Of a DNA stretch of 62,373 bases, positions 52,875-60,270 are shown piece after piece. This DNA comes from Phycisphaerales bacterium UBA2402 (GTDB lineage Bacteria; Planctomycetota; Phycisphaerae; Phycisphaerales; UBA1924), in assembly GCA_002343715.1 (NCBI GenBank), contig DDSA01000081.1, forward strand, positions 1-62,373. Reading direction: 5' to 3'. Within the stretch, counting starts at the first letter, position 1; each line of letters starts with the position of its first letter. Under the pieces are notes generated by a model that ran no database searches, was not told where the DNA came from, and worked only from the letters and a program-made list of their open reading frames with translations. The position numbers and the translations under genes are program-made.

Positions 52875-53861
52875 GTGCTGCACGCGGGCAACTCGTTGAT
52901 GACCGCCTTCGGTTCTTCGCAACGTCCTCCACCTCCGCGTAAACGGGGTTTCATAGGCTTGTGCTCAGTGCCCCGTCATTCCTCGACCGCGTACGCCTTT
53001 CTCTCCGTCCCGCTGCTCGTGCTGTGGATCTTTACGCTGATGCCCACGCTCGGCGGCGTGCTGCTCGCGTTTATGTCCTGGTCCGGTTCCGGAGGCCCGA
53101 TCTTCATCGGGGTGGACAACTTCCTGGCCCTTGCTTCCGACTCCCGCTTTCGTCCCGCGTTCATCAACACACTCGTCTTTGCCGCCATCACGATCCCGGT
53201 CTCAAACGGATTCGCTTTTCTCCTCGCCGCGGCGGTGAACGCCCCGTGGTTCCGAGCGGGCGCTGTCGCCCGATTGCTTCTCTTCCTTCCGGCGATCACT
53301 TCCCTGGTCGCCATCGGGTTTGCGTGGCGTTGGGTGCTGGATCCTTCCGGCGGGATCGTCTCACTCGCGTTACGAACTGTCGGGCTTCCGGCACCGGCGT
53401 TTCTGGAGGGAGGAACTCTTGTGCGAATCGGCAGCGTCGATCTGCTCAACTGGCCCCTCCTGACTCTCGCCGCTGTGCAGATTTGGAGAACTGTCGGGCT
53501 GGGCGTCCTTCTTTATGCCGCGGCGATGCGAGGCATCAACACGTCGATGATGGAGGCCGCCGAATCCGACGGAGCATCGCGTTGGAGAATCCTTCTGACA
53601 ATTACGCGGCCCGCGGTCAGGCCCACGACACTCTTTTTGCTCTTCACCGGCCTGGTGGGATCGCTCCAGGCCTTTGACCTGGCCTGGGCATTGGCGGGCG
53701 GCACGGACTCGGCTGCGATCGATGTCCTGAACTGGTTCACCTACCGCCAGTTTCAGCAGAACCGTCTCGGGTACGCCGCCGCGTCGGGCGTGGTCGTGCT
53801 TCTCTTGTCCGCGCTCGCGGCCGGTATTCATTGGACAATCGCCGGGGAGAGGGAAACATGA
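52875..53861 (+). CDS. Sugar ABC transporter permease, MalF/UgpA type
   Basis: 328 residues from GTG 52875 (AAGG 5 bases upstream); ATG 52899 is an alternative. Six membrane segments. The cytoplasmic EAA loop reads EAAESDGASRWRILLTITRP (about 237-256), the coupling site for the ATPase. VDNFLALASDSRFRPAFINTLVF is typical of CUT1 sugar permeases. The next gene, the partner permease, overlaps the stop in ATGA. Neither the binding protein nor the ATPase is present in the window, so the substrate is unknown and these parts must come from elsewhere. The first 40 residues are unusual in being basic and Pro-rich. Confidence 0.9.
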   Translation: MLHAGNSLMTAFGSSQRPPPPRKRGFIGLCSVPRHSSTAYAFLSVPLLVLWIFTLMPTLGGVLLAFMSWSGSGGPIFIGVDNFLALASDSRFRPAFINTLVFAAITIPVSNGFAFLLAAAVNAPWFRAGAVARLLLFLPAITSLVAIGFAWRWVLDPSGGIVSLALRTVGLPAPAFLEGGTLVRIGSVDLLNWPLLTLAAVQIWRTVGLGVLLYAAAMRGINTSMMEAAESDGASRWRILLTITRPAVRPTTLFLLFTGLVGSLQAFDLAWALAGGTDSAAIDVLNWFTYRQFQQNRLGYAAASGVVVLLLSALAAGIHWTIAGERET

Positions 53862-54685
53862 ACCACCGAGCACCGCCTCGCATGCTCCGCCTACTCGCCC
53901 ACTCCGCGGTCTTCGGAACGGCGTTGTTGATGCTCGTGCCGTTCGCATGGATGGCACTCACATCCCTTAAAAGCGATACAGAGGCTCTTTCCGGGAGCGG
54001 ACTCTTGCCCGCTGACTATCGGTGGGAGAACTACACGGCGGCGTGGACATCCGCCGGTTTACACCGCTACTACATCAACAGCATCCTCGTTGCTGTGTTC
54101 ACCACCTTGCTGGGAGTCTCCTACAACGCCCTCGCCGGCTACGCGTTCGCCAAACTGCGATTCCGGGGACGGAGAGTGCTTCTCGGCACAACACTCGCCA
54201 CAATGTTGATGCCGCCATCGGTCTACTTCGTGCTGGCGTACGTGCTGTGCGCCAGGCTCGGGCTTGTGGACAATCTGCCCGCCCTGATCGTTCCGTTCAT
54301 CGCCAGCGGCTTCGGGATTCTCTACATGCGGCAGGCGATCCGTGCCGTGCCCGACGACGCGATCGAGGCCGGCCGTCTCGACGGCATGAATGAAGCCGAT
54401 ATCTTCTGGCACGTGGTCCGCCCGGCAATCGCACCGCCCCTTGCCGCGCTGGCCGTCATTACGTTCATGAACTCGTGGAACTCATTTTTCTGGCCCCTCG
54501 TGATGATCGATCGTGATCGGTTCAGAACGCTGCCCCTGGCGCTCGCCGACCTGGCATCCGGGCAATATGTCCAGAGTTGGCCGGTTCGAATGGCCGCCGC
54601 CATGATCCTGACTGCGCCACCTGTTATTGTTTTTATCACCTTCCAGCGTGCATTTCTCCGAGGCTTCGCGCTGCCCCACACCTGA
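53858..54685 (+). CDS. Sugar ABC transporter permease, MalG/UgpE type
   Basis: 275 residues from ATG 53858, overlapping the previous stop by four bases (ATGA), with GGGA upstream. Six membrane segments. N-terminal VPFAWMALTSLKSDTEA, LPADYRWENYTAAW and FINS-like YYINSILVAVFTTLLG are typical of CUT1 second permeases. The EAA loop reads EAGRLDGMNEADIFWHVVRPA. It forms a heterodimer with the preceding permease. There is no ATP-binding subunit; planctomycetes often share one MsmX-like ATPase among several importers, which could apply here. Followed by the acpP promoter region. Confidence 0.9.
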   Translation: MNHRAPPRMLRLLAHSAVFGTALLMLVPFAWMALTSLKSDTEALSGSGLLPADYRWENYTAAWTSAGLHRYYINSILVAVFTTLLGVSYNALAGYAFAKLRFRGRRVLLGTTLATMLMPPSVYFVLAYVLCARLGLVDNLPALIVPFIASGFGILYMRQAIRAVPDDAIEAGRLDGMNEADIFWHVVRPAIAPPLAALAVITFMNSWNSFFWPLVMIDRDRFRTLPLALADLASGQYVQSWPVRMAAAMILTAPPVIVFITFQRAFLRGFALPHT

Positions 54686-54752
54686 GAAACGGCTCTGGCC
54701 TATTGCCGACTACTCTCTGGCCGATCTGCTTTCCCCGATGCGGGTCCGGGCG

Positions 54753-54758
54753 TATACT
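54753..54758 (+). promoter_or_regulatory. Candidate -10 box of acpP-fabF
   Basis: TATACT, 5 of 6 matches to TATAAT, 110 bases before the acpP GTG. The -35 position (TTTCCC, 17-base spacer) is weak. Confidence 0.4.
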
Positions 54759-54868
54759 CCGCCCCACGCCGACGGGCGGTCTGTCTGGTGGGCGTCAGGC
54801 GTAGCCCCATACAGGGACTTCGTGGAAGGTCTCATCCAAAACCCAAACGGCAATACGGAGAGTTCAGC

Positions 54869-55117
54869 GTGACCGAGCAAGAGATTGAAGCGAAGGTTGT
54901 CGAGATCATTTCCCAGCAGATGGGGCACGACAAAGACAAGATCAAGCGTGAGATGAGTTTCTCCGAGGATCTCAACGCGGACAGTCTCGACCAGGTCGAA
55001 CTCGTGATGGAGCTCGAAGAGGCCTTCGAGACCGATATCCCTGACGAGCAGGCGGAGAAGATCAAGACTGTCGGCGATGCGATCGACTTCATCAAGAAGG
55101 CCCAGGCCGGTCAGTAA
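54869..55117 (+). CDS. acpP: Acyl carrier protein
   Basis: 82 residues from GTG 54869 (GGAG 8 bases upstream); the longer frame from 54788 is not ACP-like. Four-helix acidic protein with the phosphopantetheine site in [20 protein letters not shown] (Ser39). It carries growing fatty acyl chains. Followed by fabF 96 bases later, the standard acpP-fabF pair of fatty acid synthesis. Confidence 0.97.
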   Translation: MTEQEIEAKVVEIISQQMGHDKDKIKREMSFSEDLNADSLDQVELVMELEEAFETDIPDEQAEKIKTVGDAIDFIKKAQAGQ

Positions 55118-55213
55118 CCTTTCCGCGCAACCCGCGTCGGGAAGACTGGCGGCATAGTTGCCTTTGAACAGTTCCACCGGCATCACCGCACCTTTCACGA
55201 GAGGCCGCACCGA

Positions 55214-56506
55214 GTGAGCCAGCACACAGCCACAACCGGAGGCCGCCGGGTCGTCATCACGGGCATGGGCGCTCTGACGAACCTGGGTCTTGACGCAGCC
55301 TCGACCTGGCAAGGAATGCGTGACGGCCGCAGCGGCATCAGCTCCATCGAGGGCGATGACTTCAAGTCCTACACCGATTTGTGGGATGTCACCATCGGCG
55401 GCCAGATCAAGGGCTGGGACCCGACCAAGGTCATCGAGTTCCGCGAGGCCAAGCGTCTCGACCGATTCAGTCAGTTGGGCCTGGGCGCCGCCATCGAGGC
55501 TGTGCAGCATTCCGGCATCGACCTGGCCAAAGAGGATGCTGAACGCTGCGGTGTCGTCATCGGTTCGGGCATCGGCGGCATCAAGACCATCGAGGACGGC
55601 GTCAACAACCTGCGGGACAAAGGGCCTGCGAGGATCAATCCGTTCACTGTGCCGCGTCTGATGGGCAACGCCGCCACCGGCAACATCTCCATCAAGTTCG
55701 GCCTGAAAGGCCCCGCCTCATCGCACGCCACAGCGTGCGCCAGCTCCGGGCACGCGATCGCCGACGCGATGCACATCCTGCAGCGGGGCACCTGCGATGT
55801 GGTGCTCGCCGGGGGTGCCGAGGCGGCCTGCACACCCCTGTGCATCGGTGCCTTCATGGTGATGAAAGCGCTCTCGGCTCGCAACAGCGAACCTACCCGC
55901 GCCAGCCGGCCCTTCGATACCGGACGCGACGGCTTTGTCCTCAGCGAAGGCGCGGCCATCTTCGTGCTCGAAACCGAGGAGCACGCCAAAGCCCGCGGCG
56001 CGACCATCTACGCGGAACTCGTCGGCAGCGGCAACACCTGCGACGCAAGCCACATCACCGCCCCCGACCCCGAGGGCGACGGCGCCCTACGCGCCATGAA
56101 AATGGCGCTGGAAGAGGCGCGGCTCAATCACGATGAGATCGGCTATGTCAACGCTCACGGCACCAGCACCCCGCTGGGCGACAAGGCCGAACTCGCCGCG
56201 GCGATGCGCCTCTTCGGCGACCACGCGCGGAAATCCGCGGGCGGCAAGTTGCTGATGAGCAGCACCAAGAGCATGCACGGCCACTGCCTGGGCGCGAGCG
56301 GTGCGGTCGAACTCATCGCCTGTATCCACGCCGTGCGAGACGGGGTCATCGCCCCCACCATCAACCTCGACAACCCCGAGCCGGGATTCGACATCGACCT
56401 TGTGCCGCATCAGGCCCGCGAGCGTCGAATCCGGTACGCCATGAACAATACCTTCGGGTTCGGCGGGCACAACGTTTCGCTCATCGTCGGCGAGTACCGC
56501 GGCTAA
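55214..56506 (+). CDS. fabF: Beta-ketoacyl-ACP synthase II
   Basis: 430 residues from GTG 55214 (GAGAGG 12 bases upstream). It extends acyl-ACP with malonyl-ACP. Catalytic triad: Cys in ATACASSGHAIADAM, His in VNAHGTSTPLGD and His in KSMHGHCLGASGAVE. RRVVITGMGALTNLG at the N-terminus is typical of FabF. Directly after acpP. Convergent with the squalene/phytoene synthase gene, separated by 3 bases. Chain-length preference cannot be read from sequence. Confidence 0.96.
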   Translation: MSQHTATTGGRRVVITGMGALTNLGLDAASTWQGMRDGRSGISSIEGDDFKSYTDLWDVTIGGQIKGWDPTKVIEFREAKRLDRFSQLGLGAAIEAVQHSGIDLAKEDAERCGVVIGSGIGGIKTIEDGVNNLRDKGPARINPFTVPRLMGNAATGNISIKFGLKGPASSHATACASSGHAIADAMHILQRGTCDVVLAGGAEAACTPLCIGAFMVMKALSARNSEPTRASRPFDTGRDGFVLSEGAAIFVLETEEHAKARGATIYAELVGSGNTCDASHITAPDPEGDGALRAMKMALEEARLNHDEIGYVNAHGTSTPLGDKAELAAAMRLFGDHARKSAGGKLLMSSTKSMHGHCLGASGAVELIACIHAVRDGVIAPTINLDNPEPGFDIDLVPHQARERRIRYAMNNTFGFGGHNVSLIVGEYRG

Positions 56507-56509
56507 GAC

Positions 56510-57457
56510 TCACGCCCCCGAAGAACGCATCATCGACCGCAGCACGATTCTCGCCTTGGCGTGCCACGCCAGCGACACTCTTTCTCGCAAAACCCGGGCC
56601 GGGTCTGCCTCGATTTTCATCAGTATCTCACGATACAGACCCGTCAGCGCCCGCATCGCGGGGCGGCTCTCGTGTTCGATCATGGCATCCAGCGGTTTGG
56701 ACTCGCTGAACAAGCCCGCCGCGAACTCGCACATCGCCGCCACCACTCTGGCGACTTGCTCCGGAGAGCGACCCTCAAGCACGCAATCCGCGGACAACCC
56801 CTCGAGCGCCAGGGCATCAAGCGGGAGATAGCACCTGCCGCGTCCGGCATCCTCACGCACATCACGCAGGATGTTGGTGATCTGGAACGCGACGCCCCGG
56901 CCCTCTGCCAGGCGCAACGCCTCTTCGCCGCCCCGATTGCCGAAGATCATCACGGTCGCCACGCCGACCGTTCCGGCCACACGCCGGCAATACCGCCGCA
57001 GTTCCTCGCTGTTCTCGAAGGGCCTGTGCGAGGCATCCTGGGCCTGCCCATCGAGCGCCTCCTCAAGGATCGCCGCGGGCAGGCCGTACATTCGAACCGT
57101 GTCCATCAGCGCGGGCCAGAGCGGCGACTCATCGGGCGGCACATCCCCAGAAAGCGCAAGCCGCGTCTTCTGCCTCCACGACTCAATCTCCGCGGCAATG
57201 TTCGCCGCGCCACTCTCCGCGCTGTCCGCGATGTCGTCGATACGCCGCATGTACGCGTACAACGCGAACATCGCCTTTCGGCGAGGCCGGGGCAGTAGTC
57301 GCAGCCCGTGGTAAAAGTTGCGCGCCGCCCCGCGCGTCACACGAGCGCAGTAACGGAATGAGGCGTCAAGGTCGGCGGAACGTACGACCGGAGGAGCGGA
57401 GTTGGCTGGTACCGACATCATCGAAGCAACACCGGTCATCAATTCACCGGGGGGCAT
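56510..57457 (-). CDS. Squalene/phytoene synthase family protein
   Basis: 315 residues; starts at 57439 or 57418 are also possible because ribosome binding is unclear. Trans-isoprenyl synthase fold with the two Asp-rich sites YAYMRRIDDIADSAE (about 88-102) and NILRDVREDAGRGRCYLP (about 215-232). It joins two prenyl diphosphates head to head. Both HpnD-like (presqualene diphosphate for hopanoids) and CrtB-like (phytoene) roles fit. A complete HpnC-D-E set is not here, so the product is undecided. It is the last housekeeping-type gene before the accessory region. Confidence 0.88.
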   Translation of the reverse strand: MPPGELMTGVASMMSVPANSAPPVVRSADLDASFRYCARVTRGAARNFYHGLRLLPRPRRKAMFALYAYMRRIDDIADSAESGAANIAAEIESWRQKTRLALSGDVPPDESPLWPALMDTVRMYGLPAAILEEALDGQAQDASHRPFENSEELRRYCRRVAGTVGVATVMIFGNRGGEEALRLAEGRGVAFQITNILRDVREDAGRGRCYLPLDALALEGLSADCVLEGRSPEQVARVVAAMCEFAAGLFSESKPLDAMIEHESRPAMRALTGLYREILMKIEADPARVLRERVSLAWHAKARIVLRSMMRSSGA

Positions 57458-57601
57458 GATATCCGTCGCCCTTCGCCGCTTTCACGGTTCTACATCGTCG
57501 AGTTATGAACTTGTGCCCGGGGACGTTGAGTTCGCCTGCATGGCAAGAATGCCGTACCGGGTGCCTGTGAAGCATGACGAGTGGGAGTTGTGCTGCCGTA
57601 C

Positions 57602-57823
57602 CTAACGGCGGTCCATGATGCCGCCGGTGTACCCGTCGTTGTTGTACGGATCGGGAAGGCACTGTAAACCCTCGGCCTTCCGACTGACGAAGTACGCCAC
57701 GGGGCTATCGCGCTGGGCGTCGAGCGAGTTGAACTCCTGCTCGAGGCCGTCCTGCGTGCTCTTGCGGGTGTAGATCGCGCAGCGAATCCGCGCGGGTGCC
57801 TTCGATTCGGGTCGCTTCTTCAT
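57602..57823 (-). pseudogene. Serine recombinase, N-terminal fragment
   Basis: 73 codons from ATG 57823 to TAG 57602. The fragment starts a resolvase-type catalytic domain: CAIYTRKSTQDGLEQEFNSL with the nucleophile Ser at residue 22, then LDAQRDSPVAYF and DGYTGGIMDRR, where intact family members continue with PALxRLL. The rest of the catalytic domain and the DNA-binding zinc ribbon and coiled coil (several hundred residues) are missing. It overlaps the DUF2924 stop in ATGA, the normal arrangement of this integrase module. The break point near 57600 marks the edge of a decayed mobile element. Confidence 0.85.
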
Positions 57824-58347
57824 GCTCCGGCCTCCGCCTTCTTCTTCCCGCGGGCCGACGGCAAGCCGAAGAAGCTCACCCCGTTCCAATGCGCCCCGGT
57901 GATCTTCTGCGCGATCGCCGTGAGCGACCGGTACACCTCGCCCTCGTACTCGAACCCGCGGGGCAGGACCCGTACTACGATCGCCCGTTCCTTGTACTCC
58001 CGGCGGATCACGGCCCCCGGCTTCGGGAACGAGTCGGGCCGCCCCGCGTCGAACGCCGCCGCGACCGTTCGCCCCGGGCCGTTCGCGGCCGTATTGGGGG
58101 GGCGTGGGGCGCTCAGGCGGATCTCCGCGTCGTCGGCCAGTTCCAGCGCCCGCCGCCGTGCTCGCTCGGACAACCCGCCCTCGCGGAGCGCCTGCATCCG
58201 CCAGACGATCCGCTTGACGAGGTACTGCTTGTGGCTGGTCCGCGTGGGCTCGCCGAAGACCTCGGCGTAGCGCTGCTTCAGTTCGGGCACTGTCAATCGG
58301 CCAAGGGCCTTCACCGTCGTGGGGATGTCATCGGGCGGGGGGTTCAT
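57820..58347 (-). CDS. DUF2924 protein of a recombinase module
   Basis: 175 residues. PELKQRYAEVFGEPTRTSHKQYLVKRIVWRMQ and REYKERAIVVRVLPRGFEYEGEVYRSL (each in two shorter blocks), then ITGAHWNGVSFFGL, are the hallmarks of DUF2924. These genes almost always sit directly upstream of a large serine recombinase, and here ATGA overlaps link it to the small partner upstream and the truncated recombinase downstream. The role is unknown; a DNA-binding or directionality function for the recombinase is a guess. Reading frame intact. Confidence 0.85.
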   Translation of the reverse strand: MNPPPDDIPTTVKALGRLTVPELKQRYAEVFGEPTRTSHKQYLVKRIVWRMQALREGGLSERARRRALELADDAEIRLSAPRPPNTAANGPGRTVAAAFDAGRPDSFPKPGAVIRREYKERAIVVRVLPRGFEYEGEVYRSLTAIAQKITGAHWNGVSFFGLPSARGKKKAEAGA

Positions 58348-58595
58348 CGGGACTCTCCGGTTCGCAAGGCGTCAACAAGCGGACGATCAAGGCGAACCGG
58401 TCCCAAGGGTTCAAGTCCATCTTCCTCTCTTTCTGACGGGGCCGAGATGTCGCCCGACTCGCCCATGCGGCGGGCATCCTCGTGCTGGCGGCGGATGCCT
58501 CCCGCCAGGATCTGGGCAATGGCGTGCAGCCGCTTGGTCGGGGTCAGCAGCGCGAGGTCATCGCGCTCGGCCCCCTCATCGAGGTCGATGGTCAT
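58344..58595 (-). CDS. Small partner protein of the DUF2924/recombinase module
   Basis: 83 residues. Only the central TPTKRLHAIAQILAGGIRRQ stretch is suggestive; similar short genes with an RLxxIAxILAxGxxR motif precede DUF2924 genes in related modules. The stop overlaps the DUF2924 ATG (ATGA), which supports it being translated. There is no ribosome binding site before the ATG at 58595, so the start is uncertain. Function unknown. Confidence 0.5.
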   Translation of the reverse strand: MTIDLDEGAERDDLALLTPTKRLHAIAQILAGGIRRQHEDARRMGESGDISAPSEREEDGLEPLGPVRLDRPLVDALRTGESR

Positions 58596-58722
58596 GCGTG
58601 CGTCCGTGCGCGAGCCCAGTGGGGCCAGCGATGGTCAGTTGTGCCCGCCCGCCTGGCGGCGAGCCGTTAACCACCATCTACGCAAACGGTTCGGAATGTG
58701 GCGAAAGGGGCCGATCGGAACC

Positions 58723-60267
58723 TCAGAAGAACCGACCCCGTCCCAGCGCATTCCAGTCCTTGAACGCGTGAACGGGGTCACACAACGCCGACATGGCCGA
58801 ACTTTGGCCTGCCCCGATCAGCAGGCCATGCACTCGGAGGTGCAGTGTTCTCCGCGCTGAAGAGACGGCGGAGGTCGTGGCCACCGGCACTGGAAACTCG
58901 CCGTCGCTAACGACGATGATGTCCGCCCTTGTCCACTTCTCAGTTTCGACTCGCTTCAGCGCCCGGCTCATCGGGTCCGCCACGTCGGTTCCTCCGTGGA
59001 ACGAGCAGCCAAGGAACTCCAACAGAACCTGCACACCGCCGCGCTTGACGGACAGATCGAACTCGGCCACCTGCGTCGGGCCGCTGAACGCGTATAGGAA
59101 GCACTCGCGATTCTCGGCATTAGCAATTCGAATGGCCTCGAGCGTGACGGCCTTGGCGATCGTTTCTGGCGCGCCCTGCATAGAGCCGGAGGTGTCAAGG
59201 CAAACGATGATCGGCCCGCGATGCTGCTTCTTTCTCTTTCGCTCGGCGTCGCGGGCCTCGATGCCCGCGTCGTCGGCGATTAACTGTTCCTTCTCGACGC
59301 CGCGCACGTGGTACGTCGCCAGCGCCCGCTCCGCCCGCTTGGCATGCCAGAGCAGGCGCAGCGCCGGGCGGATGAACAGGACGGCTTCGGACGGGAGCAT
59401 TCGCGCGATATCGCCCGAGCGCTCCACGCCGCGCGTGTCGTGCGGGACGATTGGCGTGTCGATGTCGCGGAGTTCGGCGGGGGCGCGGCAAACGGGGCCG
59501 AAGAGGCGTTCGAGGATCGGCGTGTCGTCGGGCTTCTCGGTCCTCTGCATCCGGCCCAGCTGCCGCACCACTTCCTGAATCTGCGGGAGTTTCTTGAGGA
59601 GGTCCGCCAGCCGTTTGGCATCCTGCCAGCCGGTGTGACGCAGGACGGTGCGAGAGAGGTCCCACCCCAGACCGCACATGCCCCCGAGTTCGCCGAACAC
59701 TTCTTCGACGGCGGCCCAGGCGCGAAGGCGTTCGCCCCACGCGGAGGCCATCTGATCCGCCGCCTGCCTCGCTGCCGCCGCATCCGCTTGTTGCCTTGCT
59801 TCCGCCTCTTCCCGCTCGACTCGTTGATGTCTCGCTTGCTCGGACTCGGATGGTTCTTTGATCTGGCTCTTCCTCGCGGCCTCGATCTCCCTCAGCTCGG
59901 CGCATAGCCGGTCGGCCTCGGTGCTACTGAACCGATCGGCGGTGGCGGCGTGGTCAAGGACACTGAGTGTGACCTCGTCGGCCAACTCGGGGGACTCGGC
60001 GCATCGCTCGGCAAGGCCGGATTCCCTCAGCCATGCAAAGACTTCTGCCTGAACGCGGGTACTCGGCCACGCAGTTTCGTCCACGGCGGGGACTTGTCCG
60101 CGCCCAAGTGCGTTGCGGAGCACCCGCACGCCCTCGGCCCGATCGGCGAGCGTGCCTGCCGGATTGGTTGCGACGGCAGCAAAGACTGCAGGTGGTAGCG
60201 ATGACATGGACGCGGTGATGCTGTCCAGCGTGCCCCGTGTAGCTGATTGTGCCGGAGCCTTGGTCAT
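58723..60267 (-). CDS. viaA: ViaA-like VWA-domain protein
   Basis: 514 residues. Helical N-terminal part (about 40-340) with a Glu/Ala/Arg-rich coiled segment (about 128-172). C-terminal von Willebrand factor A domain (about 350-505) opens with GPIIVCLDTSGSMQG, which carries the MIDAS residues Asp358, Ser360 and Ser362, and continues with FHGGTDVADPM (Thr) and DIIVVSDGEFP (Asp). GPIIVCxDTSGSMxG and the ENRECFLYAFS block match E. coli ViaA closely. ViaA works with the ATPase RavA, whose gene precedes it by 3 bases. In E. coli the pair associates with respiratory complexes and influences aminoglycoside sensitivity. Confidence 0.85.
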   Translation of the reverse strand: MTKAPAQSATRGTLDSITASMSSLPPAVFAAVATNPAGTLADRAEGVRVLRNALGRGQVPAVDETAWPSTRVQAEVFAWLRESGLAERCAESPELADEVTLSVLDHAATADRFSSTEADRLCAELREIEAARKSQIKEPSESEQARHQRVEREEAEARQQADAAAARQAADQMASAWGERLRAWAAVEEVFGELGGMCGLGWDLSRTVLRHTGWQDAKRLADLLKKLPQIQEVVRQLGRMQRTEKPDDTPILERLFGPVCRAPAELRDIDTPIVPHDTRGVERSGDIARMLPSEAVLFIRPALRLLWHAKRAERALATYHVRGVEKEQLIADDAGIEARDAERKRKKQHRGPIIVCLDTSGSMQGAPETIAKAVTLEAIRIANAENRECFLYAFSGPTQVAEFDLSVKRGGVQVLLEFLGCSFHGGTDVADPMSRALKRVETEKWTRADIIVVSDGEFPVPVATTSAVSSARRTLHLRVHGLLIGAGQSSAMSALCDPVHAFKDWNALGRGRFF

Positions 60268-60270
60268 GGC

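Noticed and set aside
52841..52875. CCCGCGCC ... GGCGCGGG inverted repeat before the MalF-type permease
   Set aside because: Eight-bp arms of pure G/C with a 19-base spacer arise easily in this GC-rich DNA, and no T run follows; not called a terminator.
57402..57605. 67-residue plus-strand frame across the recombinase junction
   Set aside because: No ribosome binding site or recognisable motif; it overlaps the start of the squalene/phytoene synthase gene.
58713..58721. Third copy of GATCGGAAC as an attachment site bounding a mobile block
   Set aside because: A 9-mer is expected about once by chance in a window of this size and no target duplication is visible; mentioned only with the ravA inverted repeat.
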